From assembly GCA_027475525.1 (NCBI GenBank), contig JAMWFC010000043.1, forward strand, positions 168,944 to 232,943: DNA of 64,000 nucleotides, written 5' to 3'. The notes under the pieces were generated by a model. The model was not told the origin of the DNA, did not search any database, and saw only the letters and a program-made list of their open reading frames with translations. The position numbers and the translations under genes were made by a program. Shown here piece by piece: positions 35,948-48,352 of this stretch (positions are counted from its first letter, which is position 1; every line of letters starts with the position of its first letter). Origin of the DNA: Macrolepiota albuminosa. Taxonomy: Eukaryota; Basidiomycota; Agaricomycetes; Agaricales; Agaricaceae.

Positions 35948-38227
35948 ATGGCTGAGATTCACGATCAATTCGACACAATTCTTATTCTAGACTTTGGATC
36001 ACAGGTGTGTGCAGGCAACTTATCGAAATTATGTGTCAATTATCTGAATCATTGCTCACAGTACAGCCATCTGATTACTCGGAGATGTCGAGAACACAAT
36101 GTCTATGCTGAGCTGATGCCATGCACTACTAAACTAAAGGACATAAAGTTCAAACCAAAAGGTCCATTTTTATCGTATAATCGGGTTAATATAGCTGTTT
36201 TGAGCATCACCTTCGTAGGAATCATCCTATCGGGATCACCGTATTCTGTGTATGATGAAGGCGCGCCGCATGTTGACCCTGCCGTTTTTGAACTTGGAAT
36301 CCCTATCCTTGGGATATGCTACGGCCTTCAAGTCCGTGCATGTTGTGATGCTCGAACTTGCATATTCTGATCATTTGGCTTGGACCAGGAAATCGCTTGG
36401 AGCTTAAAGGGTGAAGTTTCACCCTGTAAACATCGCGAATATGGCTTTGCACAAATACAGTTAAAGGCATCTGATAATTCGTCTGTCGATGCGTTGTTCC
36501 AGGGCCTAGGAGACGAAATGCAGGTGCTTTTGTCAACGAACTGTTTTGGAATACGATTGCTGATATTGAGATGGATAAGGTCTGGATGTCTCATGGCGAT
36601 CAGCTGTCAAGGCCCCCACCAGACTTTCATGTCATTGGACATACTCGATCAGCTCCATATGCTGCCCTGGCTCACAATACGAAGCCAATATACGGTATTC
36701 AGTTCCACCCCGAAGTTACACATTCCCCGCGTGGTAAAGAACTCATTGGTCGCTTCATTCTGAATATTTGCGGATGCAGGAAAAATTGGACAATGGTGCT
36801 CGCTTCTTTTTGACATACGCGTCGCATCTCCATTGAGTAACAATCTACCTTCAGGAAGAATTCATTGGGAAGGAAATCGCTAGAATTCGCGAGATATGTG
36901 GTCCGAAAGGCCGCGTTATCGGAGCAGTTAGTGGCGGTGTTGACAGCACCGTAGCTGCGAAACTGATGCACGAAGCGATTGGCGATCGGTATGATGGATT
37001 ACACAGCGACTATACATGAGGCTCATTGCTTTTAGCTTCCACGCCATTATGGTCGATAATGGCGTTCTGCGGCTCAATGAAGCGGCTCAGGTTCATGAGA
37101 TGCTCAATCAGAACCTTGGTGTAAACTTGACGGTTGTGGATGCATCAGAGTTATTTCTCTCCAGGCTTGACGGCATCGAAGACCCTGAAAAGAAGCGAAA
37201 AATCATTGGTAACACCTTCATCAACGTTTTTGAAGCGGAAGCTGCCAAAATTGAAGCAGCAGCCGACCAGGAGGAAAAACAAGGTGCTACCAAGGGTCGG
37301 GTCGAGTGGCTCCTACAAGGCACTCTGTACCCCGACGTCATCGAGAGCATCAGCTTCAAGGGACCTAGCGCTACCATCAAGACGCATCACAACGTTGGGG
37401 GTTTGCTAAAGGATATGAAGCTCAAACTTATTGAGCCACTCCGCGAACTTTTCAAGGGCAAGTGACTAGGCCTTTGTCGACTTTCATTGTTCATCCCCTT
37501 ATAGATGAAGTGCGCGCACTGGGTAGACTCCTTTTGATCCCCGCGCCACTGGTGCAACGGCATCCATTCCCTGGACCAGGGCTCGCTATTCGTATACTGG
37601 GTCCAGTAACACGTGACCAGGTCAAAATCTTGCAACACGCAGATAGCATTTACATCGAGGAAATCCGTAAAGCAGGTCTCTACGATCAAATTGCGCAGGC
37701 ATTTGCCGTGTTGCTGCCTGTCAAAGCAGTTGGAGTTATGGGAGATTCGAGGACTTACGAACAGGTGCGTGTTGCGTCGCAATCTGGATACATTTTAGAT
37801 TGACGTTCAAATGCTCCACTCTTAATGCACCAGGTCATCGCCCTTCGTGCTGTGCAATCAGAAGATTTTATGACAGCTGACTGGTAAGAATTTTGTCTCC
37901 ATTTCTACCTTATTTGATGATTGCTACGCTTTCTTTTTACAACTCGCGACTGACTGGCGAGTCCGTTAGGTATGTCTTTCCATCGGAAGTCTTAAGGCGC
38001 ATTTCGTCTCGTATTACAAATGAGGTTGCGGGGATAAATAGAGTTACCTACGACATTTCATCAAAGCCTCCAGCGGTAAGCGAACTCGTATTACAAATGA
38101 GGTTGCGGGGATAAATAGAGTTACCTACGACATTTCATCAAAGCCTCCAGCGGTAAGCGAACAGTGCATTTTTAAGCATGGAGGTATATTTACTCATTCG
38201 TTAACGTAGACTGTCGAATGGTTGTAA
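35948..38227 (+). CDS. GUA1: GMP synthase [glutamine-hydrolysing]
   Basis: It converts XMP to GMP using glutamine and ATP, the last step of cytosolic guanine nucleotide synthesis. Exons: 35948-36004, 36062-36161, 36219-36331, 36389-36523, 36571-36795, 36855-36988, 37036-37457, 37505-37764, 37834-37883, 37970-38075 and 38210-38227. Together they are 1,620 nt, or 539 residues, the usual size. The glutaminase domain has the nucleophile motif [12 protein letters not shown] and the His/Glu pair in [10 protein letters not shown]. The ATP pyrophosphatase P-loop is [15 protein letters not shown]. The C-terminal dimerisation domain has [20 protein letters not shown] and ends in SSKPPATVEWL. The intron at 37458 uses a GC donor. 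A 77-bp duplication (38010-38163) repeats the end of the penultimate exon inside the following intron. Confidence 0.97.
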
Positions 38228-39692
38228 CTTGTAGCACTGATAGAATATGGGTTTGTAGCTATGGATTCGTAATGAGACACCCGCGGGTTGCGTAGTCGTC
38301 GACTTTGGTTCTCTGCTGTCATCCTTCACTGGTAGAAACATAGATACTTGCATTATCATTGGCGGATATTTTTACCGTCCTATTCAGCCGGTGGCTGATG
38401 ATGTCGATTCCATCAAGCAACGGTGACAGTAGTGATATATCAGATATTATCAGAGGCTTACATCGTGAACTGACACAATCCGGAAACTACAAGCTACCCA
38501 CCTGAGACGGAAAATGCTTTGTCCCACATGAGCCCCCGTAGAGCCCGGGTTTCGGATGTAAAAAGCAGCAAGAGAGAACTAGTGCGATCCAGATGGGTCC
38601 AGATGATGTCAAAGTATCGGAAAGGGGAAAGACAGCTTGGTGTATACTTAATCTGCATTGCACGGTCATGCTGTGTTCCCACAAGTACGGTTTCATGCTG
38701 TCAGCAGAATACTGCGTTGATTTCATGCCAAACTGAGGAGCGAGGAAGGCTGTCAGGCGGGGTGGGAGTGGGGTGCCTTGAAAAGATGTGGGACTATGTA
38801 CGACAACTGTCAAGGCTTTGTATTGTGAGACCATCCTTTTGCCGGTGCCGATGGAATCTGGATACGTTTCTATGCAGCCTTCTGTTGTGCGTGGTTTGGC
38901 TAGGCCTGGTAAAGCAACAAGACTAGAATAAGTGTCGGCACTTGTATAGTTATTTAGTCGCGAGCCTATCTTGCGATCTTATGATTGTTTGATTGTAATG
39001 AACAACGGCCTTTTTGTCGTGCAAGCTTTGGGCTAGAATAAATTGGCGTTTTTAAAGAGAATTAATACTCCCGAACCGCTCGGATGAGTTCCTTGCCTAG
39101 ATGGAGTGCATTCCTTGTCCGACGAGAGCGAGCGATGGTGCTCGAGAGTGCAATTCTCTCTTCATCTCGATGCCGATCCGAGTCCGAATTCGTACATTAC
39201 AATCCTGAGAAAAACGGCAACAATCCACCCTTCAATACGGAGCCGGTCTAACGATGCGCCACTAGTAGTGCTGTAGTCGAAACAGGAGTGACAAAATCCA
39301 TTATGTTCGACACGTATGAGGGGCACTTCGATGCGCCACTAGTAGTGCTGTAGTCGAAACAGGAGTGACAAAATCCATTATGTTCGACACGTATGAGGGG
39401 CACTTTTGTGTCTCAAGGTCCCATGCAACCAACCAAGTCCCGAAGTCGACTGAAAGCTTTCCTTGGTGCATTGCTCGAGCAGTCGGAAGTAAGTGTCTTG
39501 TATCTTCAGAGTACGTGAGGAGGTAGCTGTATCCGCCGATGTCCATCGGTGTTACATTGTTGCAACATTGTAATGACCGCGAAAAGGTCGAAGAACAAAT
39601 TTAAATTTAGACCCCCGAAAATGGCAACGTGATCCATTTCGCACAAGCCACTCATTCCTCAAGTTTCAACCGCCAACCGCTTCTCGTCAATT
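38228..39692. other. Intergenic, one 77-bp duplication
   Basis: A 135-codon + frame at 38519-38926 and overlapping minus frames have no recognised domain and atypical composition (Cys/Arg rich). The duplication lies at 39252-39405. Confidence 0.4.
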
Positions 39693-42600
39693 ATGGGTCA
39701 GTCTGACCTCGTATTGAGCGAAATGGACCACTGATGATGTTCATTAACTTCAGGTATCCCTAAGGTACGTTTGACGATCACTTTTGCTTTTGTCATTTCA
39801 ATCATTTAATTGAACACGCGTCTTTAGTTCTTTCGCTACATTTCGTGCGTTGCTTGAGATTTTAAAACAATACGTCTCTAAATGTTGACAGTGAGCGCTA
39901 TCCATTGACGTCTCAGCTCATACAAGAGAACAAGATACCAGAGTTTGGCGAGTAGAACAGAAATGAAATCTGTAATAATGTGATGGACTTATATGTTTTC
40001 AGATAACCTCTACCTCGATTTCAATGGCATCATCCACAACTGTGGGTATTCATTTATTCATTATCCTCAGGTGGAGAATAATATTTGATTCATTGCAGGT
40101 TCACATCCCAATGACGAAGATGCGCATTTTCGATTGTCTGAGGAACAAATATTCACCTCCATATTCGCATATGTCGACCATCTCTTTGGGAAAATAAAAC
40201 CCAAAAAGCTCTTCTTCATGGCTGTGGACGGTGTAGCCCCTCGAGCAAAGATGAATCAGCAGCGAAGTCGGCGATTCAGATCAGCCAGGGAGGCGAAAGA
40301 AGTGCGGGAGAAGGCGATCCGAAAGGGAGAAAAACTGCCCGACGAAAAGGCATTTGATAGCAATTGTATCACACCCGGTACGTCTCAGAGGCGATCCGAA
40401 AGGGAGAAAAACTGCCCGACGAAAAGGCATTTGATAGCAATTGTATCACACCCGGTACGTCTCAGAAATTTCGATGGTCGTCCTATCACCTCATTGTTTG
40501 CTTAAGGTACACCCTTCATGACCGTTTGTCGGCCCAGCTACGCTACTTTATCAACAAGAAGATAACGGAAGACTCAGATTGGCGCAACGTGGAGGTAGTG
40601 TTGTCAGGACACGAGGTTCCTGGAGAGGGTGAACACAAGATTATGGAATACATCCGGCTATCGCGCGCTCAGCCGGACTACAATCCAAATGTCCGACATT
40701 GTTTATACGGACTGGATGCGGATTTGATTATGCTGGGGTTATTGAGTCATGACCCACATTTTTGTCTATTGCGTGAAGAAGTGAAGTTTGGACCGTCCTC
40801 GAGGAAAAAAGGAAACACGAGGTCCGTTCCAACTTATACTTTCATCCAAAGTCATATGTGAAGTTTGGACCGTCCTCGAGGAAAAAAGGAAACACGAGGT
40901 CCGTTCCAACTTATACTTTCATCCAAAGTCATATATCAAATGTTCTCCTAGCTTGGAGTCAATGAATTTTTATCTACTCCACTTGTCACTGATGCGCGAA
41001 TACCTGGACCTTGAATTCCGTGACATCGAACCTATATTACCATTTGACTACAGTCTCGAGCGTGTCATTGATGATTTTATTCTGTTGGCCGTGTTTGTTG
41101 GGAACGATTTCCTACCTAATTTACCGGATTTACATATCCATGAGAATGGATTGGAGAAGCTGTTTGATGTGTACAAGAAGGTTCTGCCAGCCATGGGTGA
41201 GTGTTCCTTTTTCTTCCTGTAATATTCTCAGTCCATGAACTTTGCCAGATGGGTACATTAATGAGAGCGGAGTCATCAATACGAAAAGACTACAGCTAGT
41301 CTTGGACGAGATGGCGCAATGGGAACAGGAGATCTTTGAGAGGGAGTATGCCGATGTCAACTGGTATAAGGGCAAGCAAGCAAAACACGTAAAGCAGATG
41401 GAACTTGCCCAAAAGCGGGCAAAGTTGAGTACGGCCGTCTCCTCATATCATGATTCATACAGTTGACATTATCTGTCTAACCCCAGTCCTCACCATGGCC
41501 CAACGGGAGATTTTTGATCAGGTCAAGGCCTTTGTATTAGACAATAGGAAGATTGCGTCATCTGAACATACGCGGGGTGCTCGGTTAGCGATACCAAATG
41601 ATTTTCCGGCGCGGGAAAGGAAGTTCATCGAGAAACTTGCAGAGGATCTGAACCTCAACGTGCGGTGGGATGAATATGACGAGCAGGATGTCAACCTTGT
41701 TACATTACGGTTCCCTGACGAACTCGAAGGGTCTGAGCCCACGGAGACGAACGGTACCGTAACTCCGAACAGGAATGGCGAGGGTGAAGAGGGAGATTGG
41801 GAGGACGTTGAGGATAAAGATGAGGACGAGGAAAGCAGGACTGCAGTGGATCGCGTGCTGAACAAGTATGAGAAGGCACACGTTATGCAGGATGATGAGG
41901 GAGGAGGGTTTGATGCGCGTCACGATCGGTCTCTTAAAGAGAAGATGGACGAATGGAAGCGCGGCTATTACCGGGTATGTGTTCCTCGTTGTGCTCCTCG
42001 TTATACTGCCATGATCGATTAACGATGGGTTTTCCTGTTGCTTAGGGCAAGCTAGAAATCTCATACGATGATCCTAAGCAGATGGGTGACCTGATCTTTA
42101 AATATGTTGAAGGGCTGCAATGGGTGATGCACTACTATTACAGTGGTGTAGCATCCTGGGGGTGGTTCTATAGCTATCATTATGCACCTCGTATCTCAGG
42201 TGAGCTGACATTCTGCGTAGTGGTGTAGCATCCTGGGGGTGGTTCTATAGCTATCATTATGCACCTCGTATCTCAGGTGAGCTGACATTCTGCGTCAATT
42301 TTCATACTCGTAACATCCGTGTCGATGAACAGATCTACGAGGTATCGATCAAATGAACTTTGAATTTGAACTGGGGAAACCTTTTAGACCTTTTGAGCAG
42401 CTCATGGGTGTTCTTCCAGCCGCGAGCAGAGATAATATCCCTTTGGCGTATCAGGTAAGATCGATATGAAGTGCGGTACTCTGCTCTTTGTCTCAAATTG
42501 GTCGACATATTTGCAGGATTTAATGTATGACCCCAACTCGCCAATTCTTGACTTCTATCCTGAGGAGTTTGAGCAAGACCTAAACGGAAAGAAACAAGAC

Positions 42601-45370
42601 TGGGAGGCGATTGTCAAAATCCCTTTTATTGATTCGAATCGCCTGCTCCATGCCTTGGCTTGTGCGGTCTTCCGTTCTTGTTCTGAACCATGTTTGATTT
42701 GAATGATACGTTGACTAGCTCGGGAACATCGACTAACGCCTGAAGAAAAGCAAAGGAACGGCTTTGGAACGAGCACGAGGTTCTCATACAGCACAGGAGA
42801 ACCAACTGTGTACCCTTCATCTCTGCCTGGTTTCTTCCCTCCGATTTACAGGTGTACATGTCTGTCGGAACCCTTTGACCTTCCTACACTCGACGGACTT
42901 CACTTGATCGAGGGACTTTGTGATGGGGTGTTGATTGGTGTTGAAGCCCTTGCCGGTTTCCCTTCGCTCAAGACCCTCCCGCATGTTGCCGTCATTGGAT
43001 TCCATGGCGTAAATGTGCACGGATCGGCAAGCCGGAACAAGTCAATGATAATAAACATCAAGAACCCGTACGAGCACACGAAGACGGAGGAAGTAGCACA
43101 GAAAATGGTAGGAGAACGTACATTTATGGGTTGGCCGTTCCTCCAGGAAGGGCTGGTAGTCGCGGTGTCGGATTCGCTGTTCAAGTATGAGAAGTTGGCA
43201 GTGGTTCCTGGAGCGGAGCCGAAGGTTGTGTCAACGCCGCATGCGCCGCAGGGTCTAGGACACTGGAAGATGAAGGCGGAGAGGATCGAACAGATCTATT
43301 CTAAAAGAATGGGCGTGATTACCGGGGCTGTGGATGTGCTTCTTCATGTTCGTCCGTTAAAGGGTCAGTTCTGTTTGAATCGGGGGTTATGTGTTGGTGT
43401 CAGGCTTTTTGATACATTGACGGATAGGCTTGAAACGACTGGAGGATGGAGCCTTTGTGAAGGACTATGAGGAGCCGGATAAGGAGAGTGAACATGCTGT
43501 GCAGATGTGTCTTCCCGAAGTCGTCTCAGAGGACCCTCGATACTTGGAACGCGCGGCACCTCCGCTGTCAGAAGAATTCCCAGAGGGCAGCAATATCTTC
43601 TTCCTCGGTGAACATGCTTATGGAGTCGCCGCCAAAGTATCGAGTACTATGGAGAAGAGCCTTTCCGTTGTTCTTGCTGTATCTTGTTTTCTTCATCTTC
43701 ATTTGCTCGCCATTTGATCATCTTTCACAGTTCTTCCCTGCGGAAAAGGCTGAGATCGATCAGTTCAAGGCAGTTGTGGACGGCCGACGCTCTGCGCACT
43801 ACTTTCCGTCGTTCAAAGTTGCGGATATGCTTGGGATTTCGGGCCGCGCTCTTTCCAAAATCACATCGAGTTTCATGGTCATTAACTCTGACAACCAGAA
43901 GATCAACTTGGGATTGGGTCTCAAGTTCGAGGCCAAAGCTTTGAAAGTAGTAGACTTCACTCGTAAGGACGGCCGGCACTGGGAATACAGCGAGAATGCT
44001 GTGGAACTTATCCGCGACTACAAGGCAGGTTACCTTGTTAGATGGAGTTGAACACCTGTTCATCATTTGTGTCGACAGCTTGCATTCCCTGAGATTTTCA
44101 AGTGCCTTAATTCTGGCGGGGATGGTCTGTCTCACTTTTTTTGACGTCTGACCCTTACAAGAAAGCTAACAGCCATGTCAACTTTTTAGCTATGGTTCAA
44201 GCTTCCGAAATCCTTCCTGGACCTGATCCTGATGCGCGTGTAAAGGAGATCAAGGGGTGGCTCAAAAGCAAAGGTGTAAGAGATTTCGAGGCCGTCTCAT
44301 TATTCTGCGATCAGCTATCAAAGGTATGTCGGTGTGCTTATATCTATTTGCCAAGGTCCTACTTTCTTCCCATGAATCGTAGGAAACAGTGGCCGAGATT
44401 GAGAAGCTCGAGGATGGTTTTACAGCGAACAAGTCAACCTCAGACATTAAGAAGGCGATTGTGAAGGGTATACCAAGGCAGGCGGTCTTGAAACCTGGAC
44501 ATGCGGTGTATCGGCTTCAAAATCAAGCGTTTGCGCTGGGCGACCGGGTCATAATGGTACAAGATTCTGGAAGTGTTCCCCTCGCTGTAAAAGGTGTGGT
44601 GATTGGCTTGAACTCCAAGTCAATGGACGTGGTCTGGGATGTGCCTTTCATGTCTGGAGTCACACTTGGGGATCGGTCAGTACCTTTCCTTTCCATTTTT
44701 CCGGCCTATCGCGATAACACTTTTTTTGTGTTTGGTGTTGCAGCTGCTCGATGTACCGCGGATCAACGGTGGAGTTTAATACCTGCCTGAACTTGACGGA
44801 CCCGCAGTTTGTTATATCCACCCACCCAAAGGCGCCTCCACGTCCACCAAACGCGCCTTTCACCCCCAGATTCGGCCCATATCCCGCTGTACGCCCTGCG
44901 CCCGGGCAACCGGCTGCCTCCGGCTTTCGTCCTGCACCTCCGATGTACGTTACCCCTGCCTGATCTTCTATAGCACGAACGTTGATGTGTTACTACCCAA
45001 TCTTAGTAATAAGCATGGCAACGCTCCCATACAAATCATGTCGAACCCTAATCGTGGGCGAGGCGGGTATGTGAATGGCCGGGGATCACATCACTCAACC
45101 GCAGCGCCAGCGCCAGCACCATCACCACCAACTGTCAATCAGGCAGAAGATAAACCAGCAGACTCGCAGGCTCCAAGATCCGGACATACATATGCAAACA
45201 ACGCGCATGGTTACCGGGGTCGGGGCTTCGTGCGAGGTGGTGGGAGAGGCTTTAATCCTGGCTTTAGGGGACGTGGAGGACTTGGGCATTCGTTCGACCG
45301 AGGACGAGGCGGACAACGAGGCGGGTTCCGTGGTCGTGGTAGAGGCGTGACAGCCCCGCTCCCTTCATGA
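39693..45370 (+). CDS. XRN1: 5'-3' exoribonuclease 1
   Basis: This is the cytoplasmic exonuclease that degrades decapped mRNA. Exon 1 is only ATGG (39693-39696); exons at 39754-39764, 39828-39844 and 39892-39947 complete the conserved N-terminus MGIPKFFRYISERYP. Catalytic-domain landmarks follow: [73 protein letters not shown] and [13 protein letters not shown]. The insert with MREYLDLEF and the long C-terminal half with the SH3-like region ([19 protein letters not shown]) identify XRN1 rather than nuclear RAT1. It ends in an Arg-Gly-rich tail (FRGRGRG) at the stop 45368-45370. Oddities: a GC donor at 39948, 77-bp duplications at 40312, 40781 and 42143, and a one-base loss near 40520 (PGTPFM continues to RLSAQLRYF only after a frame change). 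Confidence 0.93.
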
Positions 45371-45474
45371 GAGGTTCCCTAGATTGTAGATGTATTTGAG
45401 TTATCTTTGTTTTTTCCCCCCTTCGAATGAAGGAGAACTCTGTTGGGGCTATATGATCACCTCTGGCTACCACA

Positions 45475-48180
45475 TACCTGCCTAATTACGCATGGAGCAT
45501 AGCCCATCCTCCATGCCTAATATGGCGGGTTTTTGCTTGTATTGCCCTTCCCGCACGACTTGTGTTTGAGACTGTTGTCCGGCTAGGTGGTGCTGATGCA
45601 TTAGGCACATCATCAACGTCATCGGGAATGTCCAGCAACATCAACGGTTGATCCCGCCCTCTGCTCGCTGTCGGACACGATGAGCTCACACCCCCTAAGC
45701 AAAATTGACCAGAAAAATCGGAAAAACCGTGATAAATATGACATTTTAATGTACAGCAGTATTTCAATACAGTATAATGCATGGCAGGAATAAAAAAGCC
45801 TCAATTAAACATCTGAAGATATCTGGATTATCTTGTGCGCCTGCTCTGCCAGTTGAGCATTGCCATTTATCGACATTACTGCCCTCAGCATCTTCATTGC
45901 TGCTGTTATCAAGAGCGTCTTGTGGCATATGGTCCTCATTTAACTTCTATATTCCCTTCCCTCATCTGGTCATCCTTGGCTCATATCAGGACTCACACCA
46001 TTTTTCCTCCCTCTGATCATTATTCTTCAACTCCAGAATCTACACAGTTCATTTCAGCAGCATCTCCAGAGCTCAGCCACCAATCCTGTTTTAGCCACAT
46101 CTAGGTCTTAGCCATATCTAGAATATCAGGATTCTCTGACCCATGGGGCTCAGCCACCAATCCTGTTTTAGCCACATCTAGGTCTTAGCCATATCTAGAA
46201 TATCAGGATTCTCTGACCCATGGGGCTTCTACAGAGCAAAAAAAAACTACCTAGGCAGACTTGATAGCAGACAAGTATGTGGCTGAAATAAGTAAAGAAA
46301 TAAAAAACTGGGAAAAAAAACCTGGAAATGATAGATTGGAGAATAAGAGACAGGAGGATGAACACAAGTAAAAAGGCAGACACAATAGGTAATCTCAAGA
46401 CTGGAATGTAGCTACAGAGTAGAAAACCTTATATAGCTGGACACTACCAAAAGAGGGAGCTGGAAGTGATCTAAGTCAAGTGGAAATGATCTAACACAAG
46501 TGAGAGTGATCTAAATCAAGTGGAAGTGATCCAAGTCAAGTGGAAGTGATCTGAATCAGGTGAAAGTGATCTAAATCATAGCTGGAAGTGATCTAAGTCA
46601 AGGAGAAGTGATTTAAAACAAAGGAAGTGATCCTGGAAGTGATCTAAAACCTGTAGAAGTGATCTGGACCTGTGGAAATAATCTGGAACAGGAAAAGCAG
46701 TCCTGGACATAGCTGAGACCTGAATGTGGCTGAGATCTAGAGGTGTGGCTGAGATGAACTCTGTTGGATAATAATGAGAGGAGGGGAAATAGTATAGGTC
46801 CTGACAAAGGAAATCCAAGAAAAGGTCAACAACAACCTAGACCTGGACATGTCAAAGATGAGCAAAGAGTATAGAAAGGAGCTTATAAATGAGCTAGTTG
46901 AATATTACACAATTCAAGCACAAGGGTCATGCAATAGCAATTGTGCATCTGCAGTAGATGCACATCAAAACATCTTGGCTATCACAATAGAGGTATGTCT
47001 GCACTGTTTATAAAAGCTCTTTACTCATTGATACATGGTGTAGAGGAAAAATCTCTTCCCTTAAATGAGCATCTATTCTTTTGCATTCTTCTTCTATAGC
47101 CATGCTGAAGAAACTGCTAGTGCCTGCACTACTACCTCCAACAATACAGTTATGAGGTTCTTGAGAGGTTTTTAATCTTAACTACACCGATATACTTGCC
47201 AAGTTTGAAATGTACACTTGCCTTGAGAATCAGAGTAAACATCATCATATTTATTCAGTCATACATTCTAACAACAATAGCAAGTGCTGTGAGGTCAGAT
47301 ACATTGCCTTCTATGTGTGCAGAGTACATGGGATTTATTCTGAATGGGTTGTATGAGTTTCAACTGCCTCTTACCTTGATTCCTCAAGATTGATTGCTTC
47401 ATAGGTGGAATTCTCAATAACAAAACAGTCAAAATGAACTATATAAACTACAATACAGCAGTTGTAGAGAAATACCATGTTCATCTGATTGGTTGGCCTT
47501 CAAGATTAAAACTTGGCAGCCCCTCACATATTTCCACAACTGATGACATTCAGCTTCTGCATTTGGCACTCTAGAATAGTGACTGTAAGTCATACCAAAC
47601 AGCTCAAGAACAAAGGGAGCATGACCACAAGCTTGCCAATGCATGCAAACAAGGGGTTGTCACTAGAAGGAGACAGAAGGATCTGTTGGGCAAAAGGGAA
47701 AAGACAGCTGCCTCTGGAAACAATGCCCATAGATTTCACCACCCCCCCAATTTGTTGGCTGGCTGTGCAGGTTTTCAATTGTAATGTAGCCACCTTGTAG
47801 CTTAAAATTTTCCTTGCATGCTGATGTGTGCATGCACCACTATTTTGTAGTTCACTTTGATCTTTACTTCATTTTATTGAGGTTATAAGTCTTGTGCAAT
47901 TATAGAATATGCTCAGAAAGATCCCATTTTTCTGGTCAATTTTGATCGGGGGGAGTGTGAGATCATCATGTCCGACGATGAGCAGAGAGCGGGATCAACC
48001 GTCGTTGATGATGCCGGACATTCCCGATGATGTGCCTGATGGCATCGGCGCCACCGGACAACAGTCTCAAACACAAGCGGAACAATAAGAGGTGGAAATC
48101 TATTGCGGGAAGGGCAAAGCAAAACCCGCCATATTAGACATGGGAGGATGGGCTATACTCATGCCTAATAAGGCAGGATA
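45475..48180. mobile_element. Inverted pair of retroelement-like ends enclosing repeats
   Basis: About 45475-45690 and 47956-48180 are inverted copies of each other (roughly 200 bp, diverged). In each case TGTGAG at the inner edge is preceded, reading outward from the centre, by TTTTTCTGGTCAATTTTG and a G-rich tract like a polypurine tract plus LTR start. The arrangement is therefore two retroelement 3' ends facing outward. The centre has no intact coding region; about 45980-46080 and 46740-46805 are also weakly inverted copies. Fragments near 47600-47760 have coding flavour but no identifiable domain. Confidence 0.55.
46449..46690 (+). repeat. Degenerate minisatellite, period about 20 bp
   Basis: About twelve diverged units of the form GGAAGTGATCTAAGTCAAGT follow each other. 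Unit length varies from 11 to 22, and most units keep AGTGATCT. It sits inside the inverted element block. Confidence 0.85.
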
Positions 48181-48352
48181 GTGGAGCCACGAGAGGCGTG
48201 GTTAATTTTTCTGCTAAGCGATGTAATCGATCATATGCTGATATTAGAACGACAGGGTGAATTTACGGCAGGAACACTAAAATATCGGTTCCTGGTGAAC
48301 AACATGCGCTCTGCGCCCTTAGTAGTGACCACCACCTTGTTTTCCGTCGACG

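Noticed and set aside
38487..38926. Overlapping 135-codon + and 115-codon - frames
   Set aside because: No domain, odd Cys-rich composition and no splice context.
45075..45350. 91-codon + frame at the end of XRN1
   Set aside because: It is a shadow of the Arg-Gly-rich XRN1 tail.
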